The notes: generated by a model from the letters alone, not told the origin. A stretch of DNA of 9,614 nucleotides from CAZRZN01 sp964604565 (GCA_964604565.1 CAZRZN010000158.1:1-9614), one strand, 5' to 3'; numbered from the stretch's first letter, positions 1 to 6,477 are shown. Program-made: numbers and translations.

Positions 1-793
1 CCACATCCGCCATCGTGTCGCCATCCCGCGCCACATAGCTGATGTCGTTGCGGTCCGCCGTGTTGGAGGGGCCACCGGCCGCCGTGGCCGAGATGTCGAT
101 GGAAAAGCCGGTTCCTGCCGCCACGGCCTCGGTCGAGGACGCGCCGAATGTCGTGGTGAGTGTGGGCGCGGTGGCCGCACCTGTCAGCGCCTGCGCCGCA
201 CCATCGCCGCCGCCGGTGATGTTGTTCGCCGCCGTGGTAAGGGCGGTCAGGGCGCCCCCGATGCTGGACGCGCCTTGGCCCAGATCCTGCTTGGAGATGC
301 GGATATCGGTGGAGTCCACGCCATCCATCGACCGGTCGATGGACCCCAGAACGTTGATGCCCCCGGACTCGGCCGCCTGATCGGTGTTGGTCAGCAGCGC
401 CTGACCGTTGAACTGCGCCGCGCCGACGATCGAGGTGATCTGATCGCGCAGGGCCGCAATATCGGTCTGGATCTTTTCACGGTCGACGTTTTCTTCCTGT
501 GCGGCAACGACCTTGCCCTTGATCTGCGTCAGCAGGTCGGCGACGGTTTCGGCACCCTGACGGGCGACGGACACGGTGGCCTGACCAAGGCTGAGGCTGT
601 CAGAGACTTTCTTGAAGCCTTCGACATCGGCTTCCATCGTCTTGGAAATGGCCCAAACGGCGGCGTTGTCCTTGGAGGAAGAAACTTTCTTGCCGGTTGC
701 GATCTGGTTCTGGGTGCTGCTCATGGAGGCGTTGATCGCCTTGAGGGTCTGAAGGGCAGCGGTCGCTCCGGGATTTGAATTGATACTCGACAT
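1..793 (-). CDS. fliC: flagellin, N-terminal part (runs off the left edge)
   Basis: Structural subunit of the flagellar filament, exported by the flagellar type III apparatus. The 264 visible codons begin MSSINSNPGATAALQTLKAI and contain the conserved N-terminal D0/D1 helices: the ATGKKVSSSKDNAA stretch (residues 32-45), WAISKTMEADV (47-57) and a long amphipathic coiled-coil segment to about residue 135 (QFNGQALL at 128-134 is a flagellin signature). From about residue 140 the sequence becomes Gly/Ala/Ser/Thr-rich, as expected for the variable surface domain; the C-terminal D1/D0 half lies outside the window. The ATG at 793 is supported by a GAAAGG Shine-Dalgarno sequence with a 9-nt spacer and by the exact flagellin N-terminus. 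It is read away from the holin operon, with a long upstream region holding a CtrA-type box. Flagellin identity is clear; which paralogue it is cannot be told here. Confidence 0.95.
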   Translation of the reverse strand, partial: MSSINSNPGATAALQTLKAINASMSSTQNQIATGKKVSSSKDNAAVWAISKTMEADVEGFKKVSDSLSLGQATVSVARQGAETVADLLTQIKGKVVAAQEENVDREKIQTDIAALRDQITSIVGAAQFNGQALLTNTDQAAESGGINVLGSIDRSMDGVDSTDIRISKQDLGQGASSIGGALTALTTAANNITGGGDGAAQALTGAATAPTLTTTFGASSTEAVAAGTGFSIDISATAAGGPSNTADRNDISYVARDGDTMADV

Positions 794-1111
794 AGGTTTA
801 GGCCTTTCACGTCAGTCGGCGCTGTTCCGCGCCATTAAATCGAACCGGGTCTAACCCCGGCACAGCGAGCGCCGTTCTGACGTTGCAGGTGAACCTTTTC
901 TCCCGCGCCACGAATGTTCGTGCAGGGACCAATCTGCCCTGAATGCTTTAACCCGAATTTAACGATTTGTGGCTCTCGGACGGTCATATTCGGACCCTTT
1001 CAGGGCAGTCCGAGGCAAAAATGTGGCCGAAGCGAAAATGTGGCATGGATCTGCGGGACCACACGTCACGGCCCGCGGCAGTCGATTGCCTTGCGGCAGG
1101 CGTCCGACCGG
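794..1111. other. 318-bp intergenic region upstream of flagellin
   Basis: No convincing gene is present. It holds the flagellin leader and promoter region (minus strand) and the 3' region of the holin operon. Visible elements: a CtrA-type box at 948-963; a short inverted repeat CACGAA-TG-TTCGTG at 909-922; an inverted repeat CTCGGAC (975-981) / GTCCGAG (1008-1014) enclosing a small CCCT-TTC-AGGG hairpin; and two copies of AAAATGTGGC at 1018-1027 and 1035-1044 (17-bp period). I looked for sigma-28 and sigma-54 promoter patterns upstream of flagellin on the minus strand and found no good match, so the transcription start is not placed. Confidence 0.6.
948..963. promoter_or_regulatory. CtrA-type binding site upstream of flagellin
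   Basis: The plus strand reads TTAA-CCCGAAT-TTAAC, an exact match to the full CtrA consensus TTAA-N7-TTAAC. TTAA is rare in this GC-rich window. It lies 155 bp upstream of the flagellin start codon, reading toward the flagellin gene as GTTAA-N7-TTAA. CtrA is known to control motility and flagellar genes in Rhodobacterales and Caulobacter, so activation of flagellin is the natural inference. It implies a flagellin leader of roughly 100 nt or more if CtrA binds near the -35 position. Confidence 0.6.
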
Positions 1112-1453
1112 TCAGCGGTCGCGCGACCGGAGAAATCCATCGACGAACCCGGCGGCCATGACGACGGGGATCTCCTCGGGGGAACTGCGCGAGGCGGGAT
1201 CGCCGGATCGCGGCGGTTTCGACGCGCCGCCCCGCAATGGCATCACCGCGGCGCTGGCCAGCAGAAACAGCGCCCCCGTGATCAAGGCCCCCGGCACCGC
1301 GCCCAGCCAGGCCGCCAGCGCGAGAAACAGGCCGAACGCCATAAAGCCCGCGCCGATCAGGCACAGGCCCACCGCCACACCCGCGCGGGCGAGATCGCGT
1401 TCCGCGGCGCGCAGCGAGCCTTTCGCCACGCGCCGGACAACGTCGGTCCACAT
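1112..1453 (-). CDS. holin-superfamily-III-like small membrane protein
   Basis: A 113-aa inner-membrane protein resembling the phage-holin-family (Phage_holin_3_6 / Holin-X) proteins that commonly follow DUF883 genes in alphaproteobacteria. Layout: a basic amphipathic N-terminus (residues 1-24, RRVAKGSLRAAERDLARAG), a first membrane segment at about 26-50, a short GAVPG turn, a second membrane segment at about 53-71, then a polar Pro/Ser/Arg-rich cytoplasmic tail ending SRDR. The start ATG overlaps the stop of the upstream DUF883 gene by one base (TGATG), which implies translational coupling and fixes the start. It is the last gene of the three-gene membrane cassette. Despite the family name, nothing here suggests phage lysis: no endolysin or phage gene is nearby. 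A structural role at the envelope under stress is inference. Confidence 0.75.
   Translation of the reverse strand: MWTDVVRRVAKGSLRAAERDLARAGVAVGLCLIGAGFMAFGLFLALAAWLGAVPGALITGALFLLASAAVMPLRGGASKPPRSGDPASRSSPEEIPVVMAAGFVDGFLRSRDR
1116..1129. repeat. 14-bp palindrome at the end of the holin-like gene
   Basis: CGGTCGCGCGACCG is a perfect 14-bp palindrome covering the last codons of the holin-like gene. It is immediately followed, downstream on the minus strand, by a second palindrome GACCGGTC at 1106-1113 that includes the stop codon. The pair can form alternative hairpins (GACCG at 1106-1110 with CGGTC at 1116-1120). There is no T-tract, so it may act as an mRNA 3'-end stabiliser or a Rho-dependent end rather than an intrinsic terminator. 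It could also be chance in GC-rich DNA. Confidence 0.3.
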
Positions 1454-1737
1454 CAGCGGCGCCCCAAGACCATGGTGATCAGCGCACCTGCCGCAAAGGC
1501 CAGTCCAAGACTTGCAGCGGGGTGATCCCGGACCTGCGTCTCCGCGACCTGCCGTGCGCGCGCGCCCTCCCGTGCGGCGCGGTCGTAGACGTCGCGCGCC
1601 TCGTCGGACAGGGCGTCGAGATATTCGGGGCCGCGCTGGGCCTCTTGCCGGGCGCGGGCGCCTGCCATTTCCGCCAAGGTCCGAATGTCGGACTGCGCGC
1701 GGGTCAGTTGTTCCTGTAGTTCCTCATTGGTCGCCAT
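1453..1737 (-). CDS. DUF883 family (YqjD/ElaB-like) membrane-anchored protein
   Basis: A 94-aa protein with the layout of the YqjD/ElaB/DUF883 family: a soluble, highly charged, helical and probably coiled-coil segment (about residues 3-68, rich in Glu, Ala, Arg and Gln) followed by the family-type junction VRDHPAASLGLAFAAG (69-84) and a single C-terminal membrane segment (about 73-92) ending LGRR. E. coli YqjD is a tail-anchored inner-membrane protein that binds ribosomes in stationary phase; whether this homologue does so is unknown. The start ATG at 1737 has a strong AAGGAG Shine-Dalgarno sequence 7 nt upstream. The gene lies 28 bp after the DUF1328 gene and overlaps the holin-like gene by one base, so the three are almost certainly co-transcribed. 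Confidence 0.8.
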   Translation of the reverse strand: MATNEELQEQLTRAQSDIRTLAEMAGARARQEAQRGPEYLDALSDEARDVYDRAAREGARARQVAETQVRDHPAASLGLAFAAGALITMVLGRR

Positions 1738-1765
1738 GACGCGTCTCCTTTTGCCGGTAAGTCAG

Positions 1766-1936
1766 TCAGGGTGTGCGGCCGCGCACCGCGCGTGCCACCG
1801 CCGCGACGATAAACAGGATCAGGAAGACGAAGAACAGGATCTGCGCGATCCCGGCGGATGCGCTTGCCACGCCACCGAAGCCGAATACCCCGGCGATGAG
1901 TGCGATCACAAGAAATGTAAGTGCCCAGCCAAGCAT
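1766..1936 (-). CDS. DUF1328 family small membrane protein
   Basis: A 56-aa, almost entirely hydrophobic protein, beginning MLGWALTFLVIALIAGVFGF and ending RAVRGRTP. Two membrane segments (about 2-20 and 29-47) are separated by a small-residue turn GGVASASAGIA, the DUF1328 (YtjA-like) pattern; family members are 50-65 aa, so it looks full length. The start ATG at 1936 is backed by a near-ideal GGAGG Shine-Dalgarno sequence with a 5-nt spacer. It heads the DUF1328-DUF883-holin operon and has an EcfG-type promoter just upstream. Molecular function is unknown in the family; association with stress and envelope regulons is known, and a membrane-stabilising role here is inference. Confidence 0.88.
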   Translation of the reverse strand: MLGWALTFLVIALIAGVFGFGGVASASAGIAQILFFVFLILFIVAAVARAVRGRTP

Positions 1937-1972
1937 GGGAACCTCCTATGGTGAGAGTTCGTATGCGGACCC

Positions 1973-1997
1973 AACGCACCCTGCGACGCATGGTTCC
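1973..1997 (-). promoter_or_regulatory. EcfG-type (general stress response) promoter for the DUF1328 operon
   Basis: The minus strand reads GGAAC (1997-1993), 16 nt, then CGTT (1976-1973): an exact match to the alphaproteobacterial sigma-EcfG consensus GGAAC-N16/17-CGTT. The -10 element ends 37 bp before the DUF1328 ATG, which predicts a short leader of about 30 nt containing the strong Shine-Dalgarno sequence. Position and match both fit; the encoded proteins are the kind found in PhyR-NepR-EcfG regulons. Caveat: not every Rhodobacterales genome carries that system, and other ECF sigmas also use AAC/CGT-like elements. Confidence 0.6.
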
Positions 1998-2020
1998 CTT
2001 GCCCGCTCGGCCGGCACGTT

Positions 2021-2120
2021 CAGCCGGGCGCGTATCACCCGGGCGGATCGGTCCGGCGGTCCGTCCGGCACGGTCCAGCCGGGCGCGGGTCAGTCGGGCG
2101 CGGATCAGTCGGGCGCGTGC
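2021..2120. repeat. 15-bp tandem repeat across the ppk1 stop codon
   Basis: On the plus strand three adjacent 15-bp units, CAGCCGGGCGCGGGT (2076-2090), CAGTCGGGCGCGGAT (2091-2105) and CAGTCGGGCGCGTGC (2106-2120), share the core CAGYCGGGCGCG. A fourth copy, CAGCCGGGCGCGTAT, lies at 2021-2035, and the stretch between contains more degenerate GTCCGGC copies. The first unit on the minus strand encodes the last residues of Ppk1, and the stop codon straddles the unit border (2105-2107). Fifteen is a multiple of three, so the adjacent unit repeats an in-frame TGA. Confidence 0.75.
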
Positions 2121-4279
2121 GTCAGCTTGGGCACATCGGCGGCCCCCGCCGATCCCCGGCCCGAAAGCGAGGGGTTTTCCATGAAGAACCGGTGGCAGTT
2201 GAAGGAAAACGCGCCTTCGGGCAGCGCATGGCGCACGAACCGGCCCGAGGGTTCCATGATCCAGCTCTGCGCCGTGTCGGCGAGGTTCGCCGCCATGATC
2301 TGACTGACGATCTGCGCCTTGACGGTGGGGTTGTGGATTTCCACGCCGGTTTCGACCCGCCGGTTGAGGTTGCGGCCCATCCAGTCCGCCGACGAGATGA
2401 ACACCCGCGCCTTGCGGTGCGGCAACCCGTGGCCGTTGCCGAAACAGACGATCCGCGAATGTTCCAGAAAGCGGCCGACGATGCTTTTGACGCGGATGTT
2501 CTCGCTGAGGCCTTTTACTCCGGGGCGCAGCCCGCAGATCCCGCGGATCACGCAATCCACCTGCACGCCCGCCGCGCTGGCGCGGTAGAGCGCGTCGATC
2601 ATGTCCGGTTCGATCAGGGAGTTCATCTTGATCCAGATCTGCGCCGGGCGGCCCGCCGTCGCATGTTCGATCTCCTGTTCGATCCGGTCCAGCATCCCGG
2701 TCTTGAGGCTGTGGGGCGAGATCAGCAGGTTTTCCAGCCCCTCCGGCATGGCGTAGCCGGACAGGTAGTTGAAGATCTTGGCCGCGTCATGCCCCAGCGC
2801 CCGGTCGCAGGTGAAGAACGACAGGTCCGTGTAGATCCGCGCGGTGATGGGGTGGTAGTTGCCGGTCCCCCAATGGGTGTAGGTCACCAGTTTCTTGCCC
2901 TCGCGGCGCACGACCTGGCTGATCTTGGCGTGGGTCTTCCAGTCGACAAAGCCGTAGACCACATGCGCGCCCGACCGTTCCAGCCGCCGGGATTGGCGGA
3001 TGTTGGCCGCCTCGTCGAAACGCGCCTTCAACTCGACCAGCGCGGTGACGGATTTGCCGTCCTCGGCCGCCTCGCAGAGCGCCTCGACGATGGAGGAATT
3101 CTTGGACGTGCGATAGAGAGTCTGCTTGATCGCGACGACATCCGGATCCAGCGCCGCCTGATTGAGGAACCGCACCACCATGTCGAAGGTTTCATAAGGG
3201 TGGTGCAGCAGCATGTCCTTCTGCTTGATCGCCTCGAACATGTTGCCTTCGAAATCCTGCACCCGCTCCGGCACGCGCGGCGTGAAGATGGGCCAGAGCA
3301 GATCGGGACGCGCGTCGATCACCAGTTCCTTGGTGTCGGCCACGCCGATCATGCCCTCCAGCTCGATCACCTCTTCCTGCTTTACATGCAGTTCGCGCAT
3401 GACGATCTGCAACAGGCCCTTTGGCGCGCCCTTGCTGATGGTCAGGCGGACCACCTCGCCCCGGCGGCGGCGTTTCAACGCCACCTCGAATTCGCGCACC
3501 AGATCCTCGGCCTCTTCCTCGACCTCCAGATCGCTGTCGCGCAGCACGCGAAAGCCGAACTGGTCCCGGACCCGGTAGCCGGGAAACAGGCTGTCGATAT
3601 GCAGCAGCACCATCTGTTCCAGCGGGATGAAACGGTGTTCGCCTTCGGGCGCGGGCAGTTCGATGAACCGGTCGATCTGGGCGGGGATCGGCAACAGCGC
3701 CTTCAGCGCGCGCTTGTCGCGGGTCCGTTCCAGTTGCAGCGCAAGGCAATAGCCCATGTTGGCGATGAAGGGAAAGGGATGCGCGGGGTCGATGGCCAGC
3801 GGCGACAAGACAGGAAAGACCCGCGCCAGAAAGGATTCCGCCAGAAAGGTGTTGTCGGCCTTTGTCAGATCCTCGCGCGCGACGATCGAAATGCCGTTGG
3901 CGGCCATCAGTTCCCGCAGTTCGGTCAGGACGCGCTGTTGTTCGCCCATCAGGCGGCGGGCGTCCTCGTCGATCAGCACAAGCTGTTCGGCCGGCGACAG
4001 CCCGTCAGCGGCGGGCGTGGTGTTTCCCGCGTGCGCCAGCTCGCGCAGGCCGGCCACGCGCACGGTGTAGAATTCATCCAGGTTGGCCGCCGAGATCGAC
4101 AGAAAGCGCAGCCGCTCCAGCAGCGGCACGCGCGGATTTTCGGCCTCTTCCAGCACGCGCCAGTTGAAGCCGAGCCAGCTGAGTTCCCGGTTGAAGAACC
4201 GCCCCGGCCCGCTGAGGTCGATCTCCGGCAGTTCCGTCGCGGGCGGCAGCGGGGCGGTGAGAAAATCGGCTTGGTCCAT
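2105..4279 (-). CDS. ppk1: polyphosphate kinase 1
   Basis: Reversibly polymerises the gamma-phosphate of ATP into polyphosphate. At 724 aa it is full length. The N-terminal domain carries FFNRELSWLGFNWRVLEEA and RLRFLSISAANLDEFYTVRVA. The catalytic C-terminal domains carry KQTLYRTS, VELKARFDEAANI, WKTHAKI, YTHWGTGNYHP and SSADWMGRNLNRRVE. The phosphorylated histidine is His450 in KTHAK and the second essential histidine is His607 in LEHSRI; these match E. coli His435 and His592 with a constant offset of 15. Arg390 and Arg420 likewise match E. coli Arg375 and Arg405, so the active site is intact. I start at the ATG at 4279 (MDQADF); an in-frame TTG at 4309 would add 10 atypical residues. The Shine-Dalgarno sequence is weak (AGAGG, about 13 nt away). 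It lies 51 bp after hda in the same direction. The exopolyphosphatase gene ppx, often next, is absent. Confidence 0.97.
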   Translation of the reverse strand: MDQADFLTAPLPPATELPEIDLSGPGRFFNRELSWLGFNWRVLEEAENPRVPLLERLRFLSISAANLDEFYTVRVAGLRELAHAGNTTPAADGLSPAEQLVLIDEDARRLMGEQQRVLTELRELMAANGISIVAREDLTKADNTFLAESFLARVFPVLSPLAIDPAHPFPFIANMGYCLALQLERTRDKRALKALLPIPAQIDRFIELPAPEGEHRFIPLEQMVLLHIDSLFPGYRVRDQFGFRVLRDSDLEVEEEAEDLVREFEVALKRRRRGEVVRLTISKGAPKGLLQIVMRELHVKQEEVIELEGMIGVADTKELVIDARPDLLWPIFTPRVPERVQDFEGNMFEAIKQKDMLLHHPYETFDMVVRFLNQAALDPDVVAIKQTLYRTSKNSSIVEALCEAAEDGKSVTALVELKARFDEAANIRQSRRLERSGAHVVYGFVDWKTHAKISQVVRREGKKLVTYTHWGTGNYHPITARIYTDLSFFTCDRALGHDAAKIFNYLSGYAMPEGLENLLISPHSLKTGMLDRIEQEIEHATAGRPAQIWIKMNSLIEPDMIDALYRASAAGVQVDCVIRGICGLRPGVKGLSENIRVKSIVGRFLEHSRIVCFGNGHGLPHRKARVFISSADWMGRNLNRRVETGVEIHNPTVKAQIVSQIMAANLADTAQSWIMEPSGRFVRHALPEGAFSFNCHRFFMENPSLSGRGSAGAADVPKLTHAPD

Positions 4280-4330
4280 GGCGCGGTTATGCCTCTGACA
4301 ATGCAACAAACGAATGACAGCGCCGGGCGC

Positions 4331-5065
4331 TCAAGGCTGTCCTGCCTCCGGTTCGGGATCCCCGGGCCGTCGGCTTTCGGTGCCCGGCGGGACGACCTGC
4401 GCCAGAACCCGCGCCGCCAGCGGCCGGGACACGCTGCGCCTGTGCGCCAGCGCCTCGGCGTCCAGCGCCGAAACCAGACGCGCCGCGGTTTCGTAACTGC
4501 GCGGCATCCGGCTGACCAGATAGCCGATCACCTCCGGCGTGGGCATGATCTGCCGGTCGGCGAACAGCTTGGCCAGCAGCGCCGACAGCAGCGCATCGTC
4601 GGGATCCTCGATGCGGGCCACCGGAATGGCCATCATGCGGCTGGCCAGATCGGGCAGCGTCAGGCGCCAGTGCACCGGCTCGCGCCGGGCGGTGATCATA
4701 AGCGTCCCGCCATTGGCCAGCACGAGGTTGTGCAGGTGGAACAGCGTCTCCTCGGCCGGGCGGTTGCCGGAAATCTCCTCCACGTCCTCGACGCAGACAT
4801 GGCCCGCCGCCAGCATGGGGATTTCCGCGCCCAGCAGATCGCGGGCCGCGATGATGCTGCCCCCCGACTGCTGCTGCCAGACATGGGCCAGATGCGTCTT
4901 TCCGGCCCCGCCCGGCCCGACGAGGATCAGCTTGTGCGCGGACCAGTCGCGCCACGTGTCGATCTGCGACACAGCCAGCGCATTGGCGGGACTGACAAAG
5001 AAATCCTCCCGGCCCAATGCCGCACGCGATGGCAACGGCAAGGGCAGTTGCTGCGCGGCGTTCAT
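4331..5065 (-). CDS. hda: Hda/HdaA, DnaA-homologous regulator of replication initiation
   Basis: A 244-aa AAA+ protein that, with the DNA-loaded sliding clamp, stimulates ATP hydrolysis on DnaA and so prevents over-initiation (regulatory inactivation of DnaA). The extreme N-terminus has a clamp-binding motif QLPLPL (residues 6-11), the hallmark of Hda. Walker A is GPGGAGKT (50-57), Walker B is around VCVEDV (90-95), sensor 1 is around TLMITARREP (121-130), the box VII region is LPDLASR with Arg143, and a sensor 2-like helix lies near RSYETAARL (189-197). There is no DNA-binding domain IV, which separates it from DnaA. A Pro/Glu-rich tail (about 226-244) extends beyond the family core. The ATG at 5065 overlaps the stop of the perM-like gene by 4 bp (ATGA), so translation is probably coupled. 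E. coli hda also lies near perM. Confidence 0.92.
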   Translation of the reverse strand: MNAAQQLPLPLPSRAALGREDFFVSPANALAVSQIDTWRDWSAHKLILVGPGGAGKTHLAHVWQQQSGGSIIAARDLLGAEIPMLAAGHVCVEDVEEISGNRPAEETLFHLHNLVLANGGTLMITARREPVHWRLTLPDLASRMMAIPVARIEDPDDALLSALLAKLFADRQIMPTPEVIGYLVSRMPRSYETAARLVSALDAEALAHRRSVSRPLAARVLAQVVPPGTESRRPGDPEPEAGQP

Positions 5066-6147
5066 GATCCGTCCTCCTCGGGAAGATCGTCCAACGCCGC
5101 CAGTCCCAGAAACAGCCGCGAGGAACTGTATTGCCGCGCCAGAAACCGGGCGATCACCCCAAGCGCGGCGGCAAGGGGCACCGCCACCAACAGCCCGACA
5201 AACCCGAAGAGAGAGCCAAAGACCGACAGCGCCAGCAGCAGCCAGACCGGGTGCAGCCCGACCGAACTGCCCACAAGGCGGGGCGTCAGGATATTGCCTT
5301 CGACGAACTGGCCGGATTGAAAGACCGCGTAGACCGCGACGATCCACCACCATTCGCCCCAGAACTGGAACAGGGCCAGTCCGACCGCCAGCGCCCCGCC
5401 GACGATCGCGCCGACATAGGGAATGAAGGTCAGCAGACCGGCAACCACCCCCACCACCAGACCGAACTGCAATCCCACCAGCCAGAGCGCCAGCGCATAA
5501 TAGGTCCCAAGGATCAGCGAGACGGACCCCATGCCGCGAATGAAACCGGCGAGCACATTGTCGATCTCGAGCGCGAGGTTGCGGATCACCTCCCGGTGGT
5601 CCAGCGGCACCATCTGGTCGACCTGCGAAACCATGCGGTCCCAATCGAGCAGCATGTAGACCGCCACCACCGGAACGATCAGGAACAGCGCGACAAGGTT
5701 CAGGATCGACCCGACAGAGCCCAGCGCCGCATTCACAAGCTGCACGCCCTTTTGCTGGATCGTGTCGCCCAGTCCCAGCAGCGTGGAACGCAAGGCACTG
5801 TCTTCATCCACCGCATCGGGGAACCGTTCGGCCAGAAACGCCTGAAGGTCGTTGAACAGGCGGGGCGCGGTTTCGAACAGGGACAGGGCCTGCTGGATCA
5901 GCACCGGGATCACGGCCATGGTCATGACAACGAAGACCATGATCGCCAGCACCGTGATCAGGGCGGTGGCCCCGCCACGGGTCAAGCCAAGCCGTTCCAG
6001 CCGGTCGGCGATCGGGTCAAGACAGTAGGCGATGACGCTGCCCAGCACGAAGGGCAGCAGCACGTCGCCGAGGAACCACAGCACGACTGAGACCACCACC
6101 GCAGCGATGCCCCAATACTTAAGCTGATCCCGTACCGGCAGGGCCAT
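5062..6147 (-). CDS. perM: AI-2E transporter / PerM family permease
   Basis: A 361-aa polytopic inner-membrane protein of the AI-2E_transport (UPF0118/PerM) family. Hydrophobic segments lie at about residues 12-40 (two helices), 60-85, 140-167 and, in the C-terminal half, several from about 205 to 340. The conserved family signature around TFIPYVGAIVGGAL is present after a GLVVGVVAGLL helix. A long amphipathic region between the third and fourth segments (about 86-140) is typical. Members have been assigned to autoinducer-2 export or Na+/H+ antiport; the substrate cannot be told from sequence, so the symbol only marks the family. The start ATG at 6147 has an AAGGA Shine-Dalgarno sequence with a 7-nt spacer. 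It is the first gene of the perM-hda-ppk1 unit and shares an ATGA overlap with hda. Confidence 0.9.
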   Translation of the reverse strand: MALPVRDQLKYWGIAAVVVSVVLWFLGDVLLPFVLGSVIAYCLDPIADRLERLGLTRGGATALITVLAIMVFVVMTMAVIPVLIQQALSLFETAPRLFNDLQAFLAERFPDAVDEDSALRSTLLGLGDTIQQKGVQLVNAALGSVGSILNLVALFLIVPVVAVYMLLDWDRMVSQVDQMVPLDHREVIRNLALEIDNVLAGFIRGMGSVSLILGTYYALALWLVGLQFGLVVGVVAGLLTFIPYVGAIVGGALAVGLALFQFWGEWWWIVAVYAVFQSGQFVEGNILTPRLVGSSVGLHPVWLLLALSVFGSLFGFVGLLVAVPLAAALGVIARFLARQYSSSRLFLGLAALDDLPEEDGS

Positions 6148-6183
6148 GCACTATCCTTCCGCATATGTCTTCTTCGCGTCTGC

Positions 6184-6206
6184 CCGCTTGGGTTGCAAGC
6201 GGTTTT
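6184..6206 (+). other. hairpin followed by TTTT (plus strand) in the perM leader
   Basis: CCGCTTG (6184-6190) pairs with CAAGCGG (6196-6202) across a 5-nt loop, with TTTT right after it on the plus strand. Read on the plus strand it looks like a small intrinsic terminator, but no plus-strand gene precedes it. On the minus strand the same hairpin sits about 37 nt before the perM start and could shape the leader RNA. The stem is only 7 bp, so its role is open. Confidence 0.35.
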
Positions 6207-6242
6207 GACGCGCCGAGCTGCTCTCAACCCCCCGAATACACG

Positions 6243-6274
6243 AAAAAACCGCCGCCTGCGAGGGGCGGCGGTTT
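6243..6274 (-). terminator. strong intrinsic terminator, minus strand
   Basis: AAACCGCCGCC (6246-6256) and GGCGGCGGTTT (6264-6274) form an 11-bp perfect stem with a 7-nt loop. On the minus strand the 3' arm runs into a six-T tract (6248-6243); on the plus strand only three T follow, so the direction is minus. It lies 204 bp beyond the FAS1 stop codon and about 95 bp before the perM start. It therefore ends the FAS1 transcript, ends an unannotated short RNA, or attenuates transcription into perM. Confidence 0.85.
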
Positions 6275-6477
6275 CCGGGTCGCAGGACGCCACAGCATCC
6301 CGCATATCTTTCCTTCCAAGTGGGGCGGCAACCGGAAACGACGGGCGGGATGGTCAGGCCCCGCGTTCCGCTTTCAGGCGGATGCGAAGCCGGATCCGAA
6401 GGCCATTCGCGCGGCCCGTCCGGGCGCCCCACCCCGTTTTCAGCGCCGCGCGCTGTGCCGCGCCGTGGCGCCCGCCG

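Larger units (their letters stand above)
6148..6477. other. 330-bp region between perM and the FAS1 gene
   Basis: No supported gene. Going along the minus strand from the FAS1 stop: a hairpin CAGCGC-CGC-GCGCTG (6441-6455) without a T-tract; about 150 bp of plain GC-rich sequence; a strong intrinsic terminator (6243-6274); an inverted repeat that competes with it (6255-6261 / 6280-6286); a second hairpin, CCGCTTG-GGTTG-CAAGCGG (6184-6202); then the perM Shine-Dalgarno sequence. No promoter for perM could be placed with confidence between the terminator and the start codon. Confidence 0.6.

Noticed and set aside
917..928. SOS-box-like GTTC-N7-GACC upstream of flagellin
   Set aside because: Second half differs from the GTTC expected in alphaproteobacteria, and flagellin is not an SOS gene.
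1112..1453. Prophage remnant suggested by the holin-like gene
   Set aside because: No endolysin, integrase or structural phage gene is near; this family is commonly chromosomal beside DUF883 genes.
4280..4309. Alternative TTG start of ppk1 at 4309
   Set aside because: Adds ten residues atypical for Ppk1; the ATG at 4279 gives a normal length.
2117..5320. A 1067-codon open frame on the plus strand opposite ppk1, hda and perM
   Set aside because: It is antisense to three clear genes; its composition (His, Gln, Asp, Arg-rich) is the usual by-product of codon bias in GC-rich DNA, with no recognisable domain.
5982..6305. Minus-strand open frame with a good GGAAGGA site before its ATG at 6305
   Set aside because: It runs through the strong terminator and then overlaps perM in another frame; the Arg-rich product resembles nothing. 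Kept only as a hint that a short leader peptide could exist.
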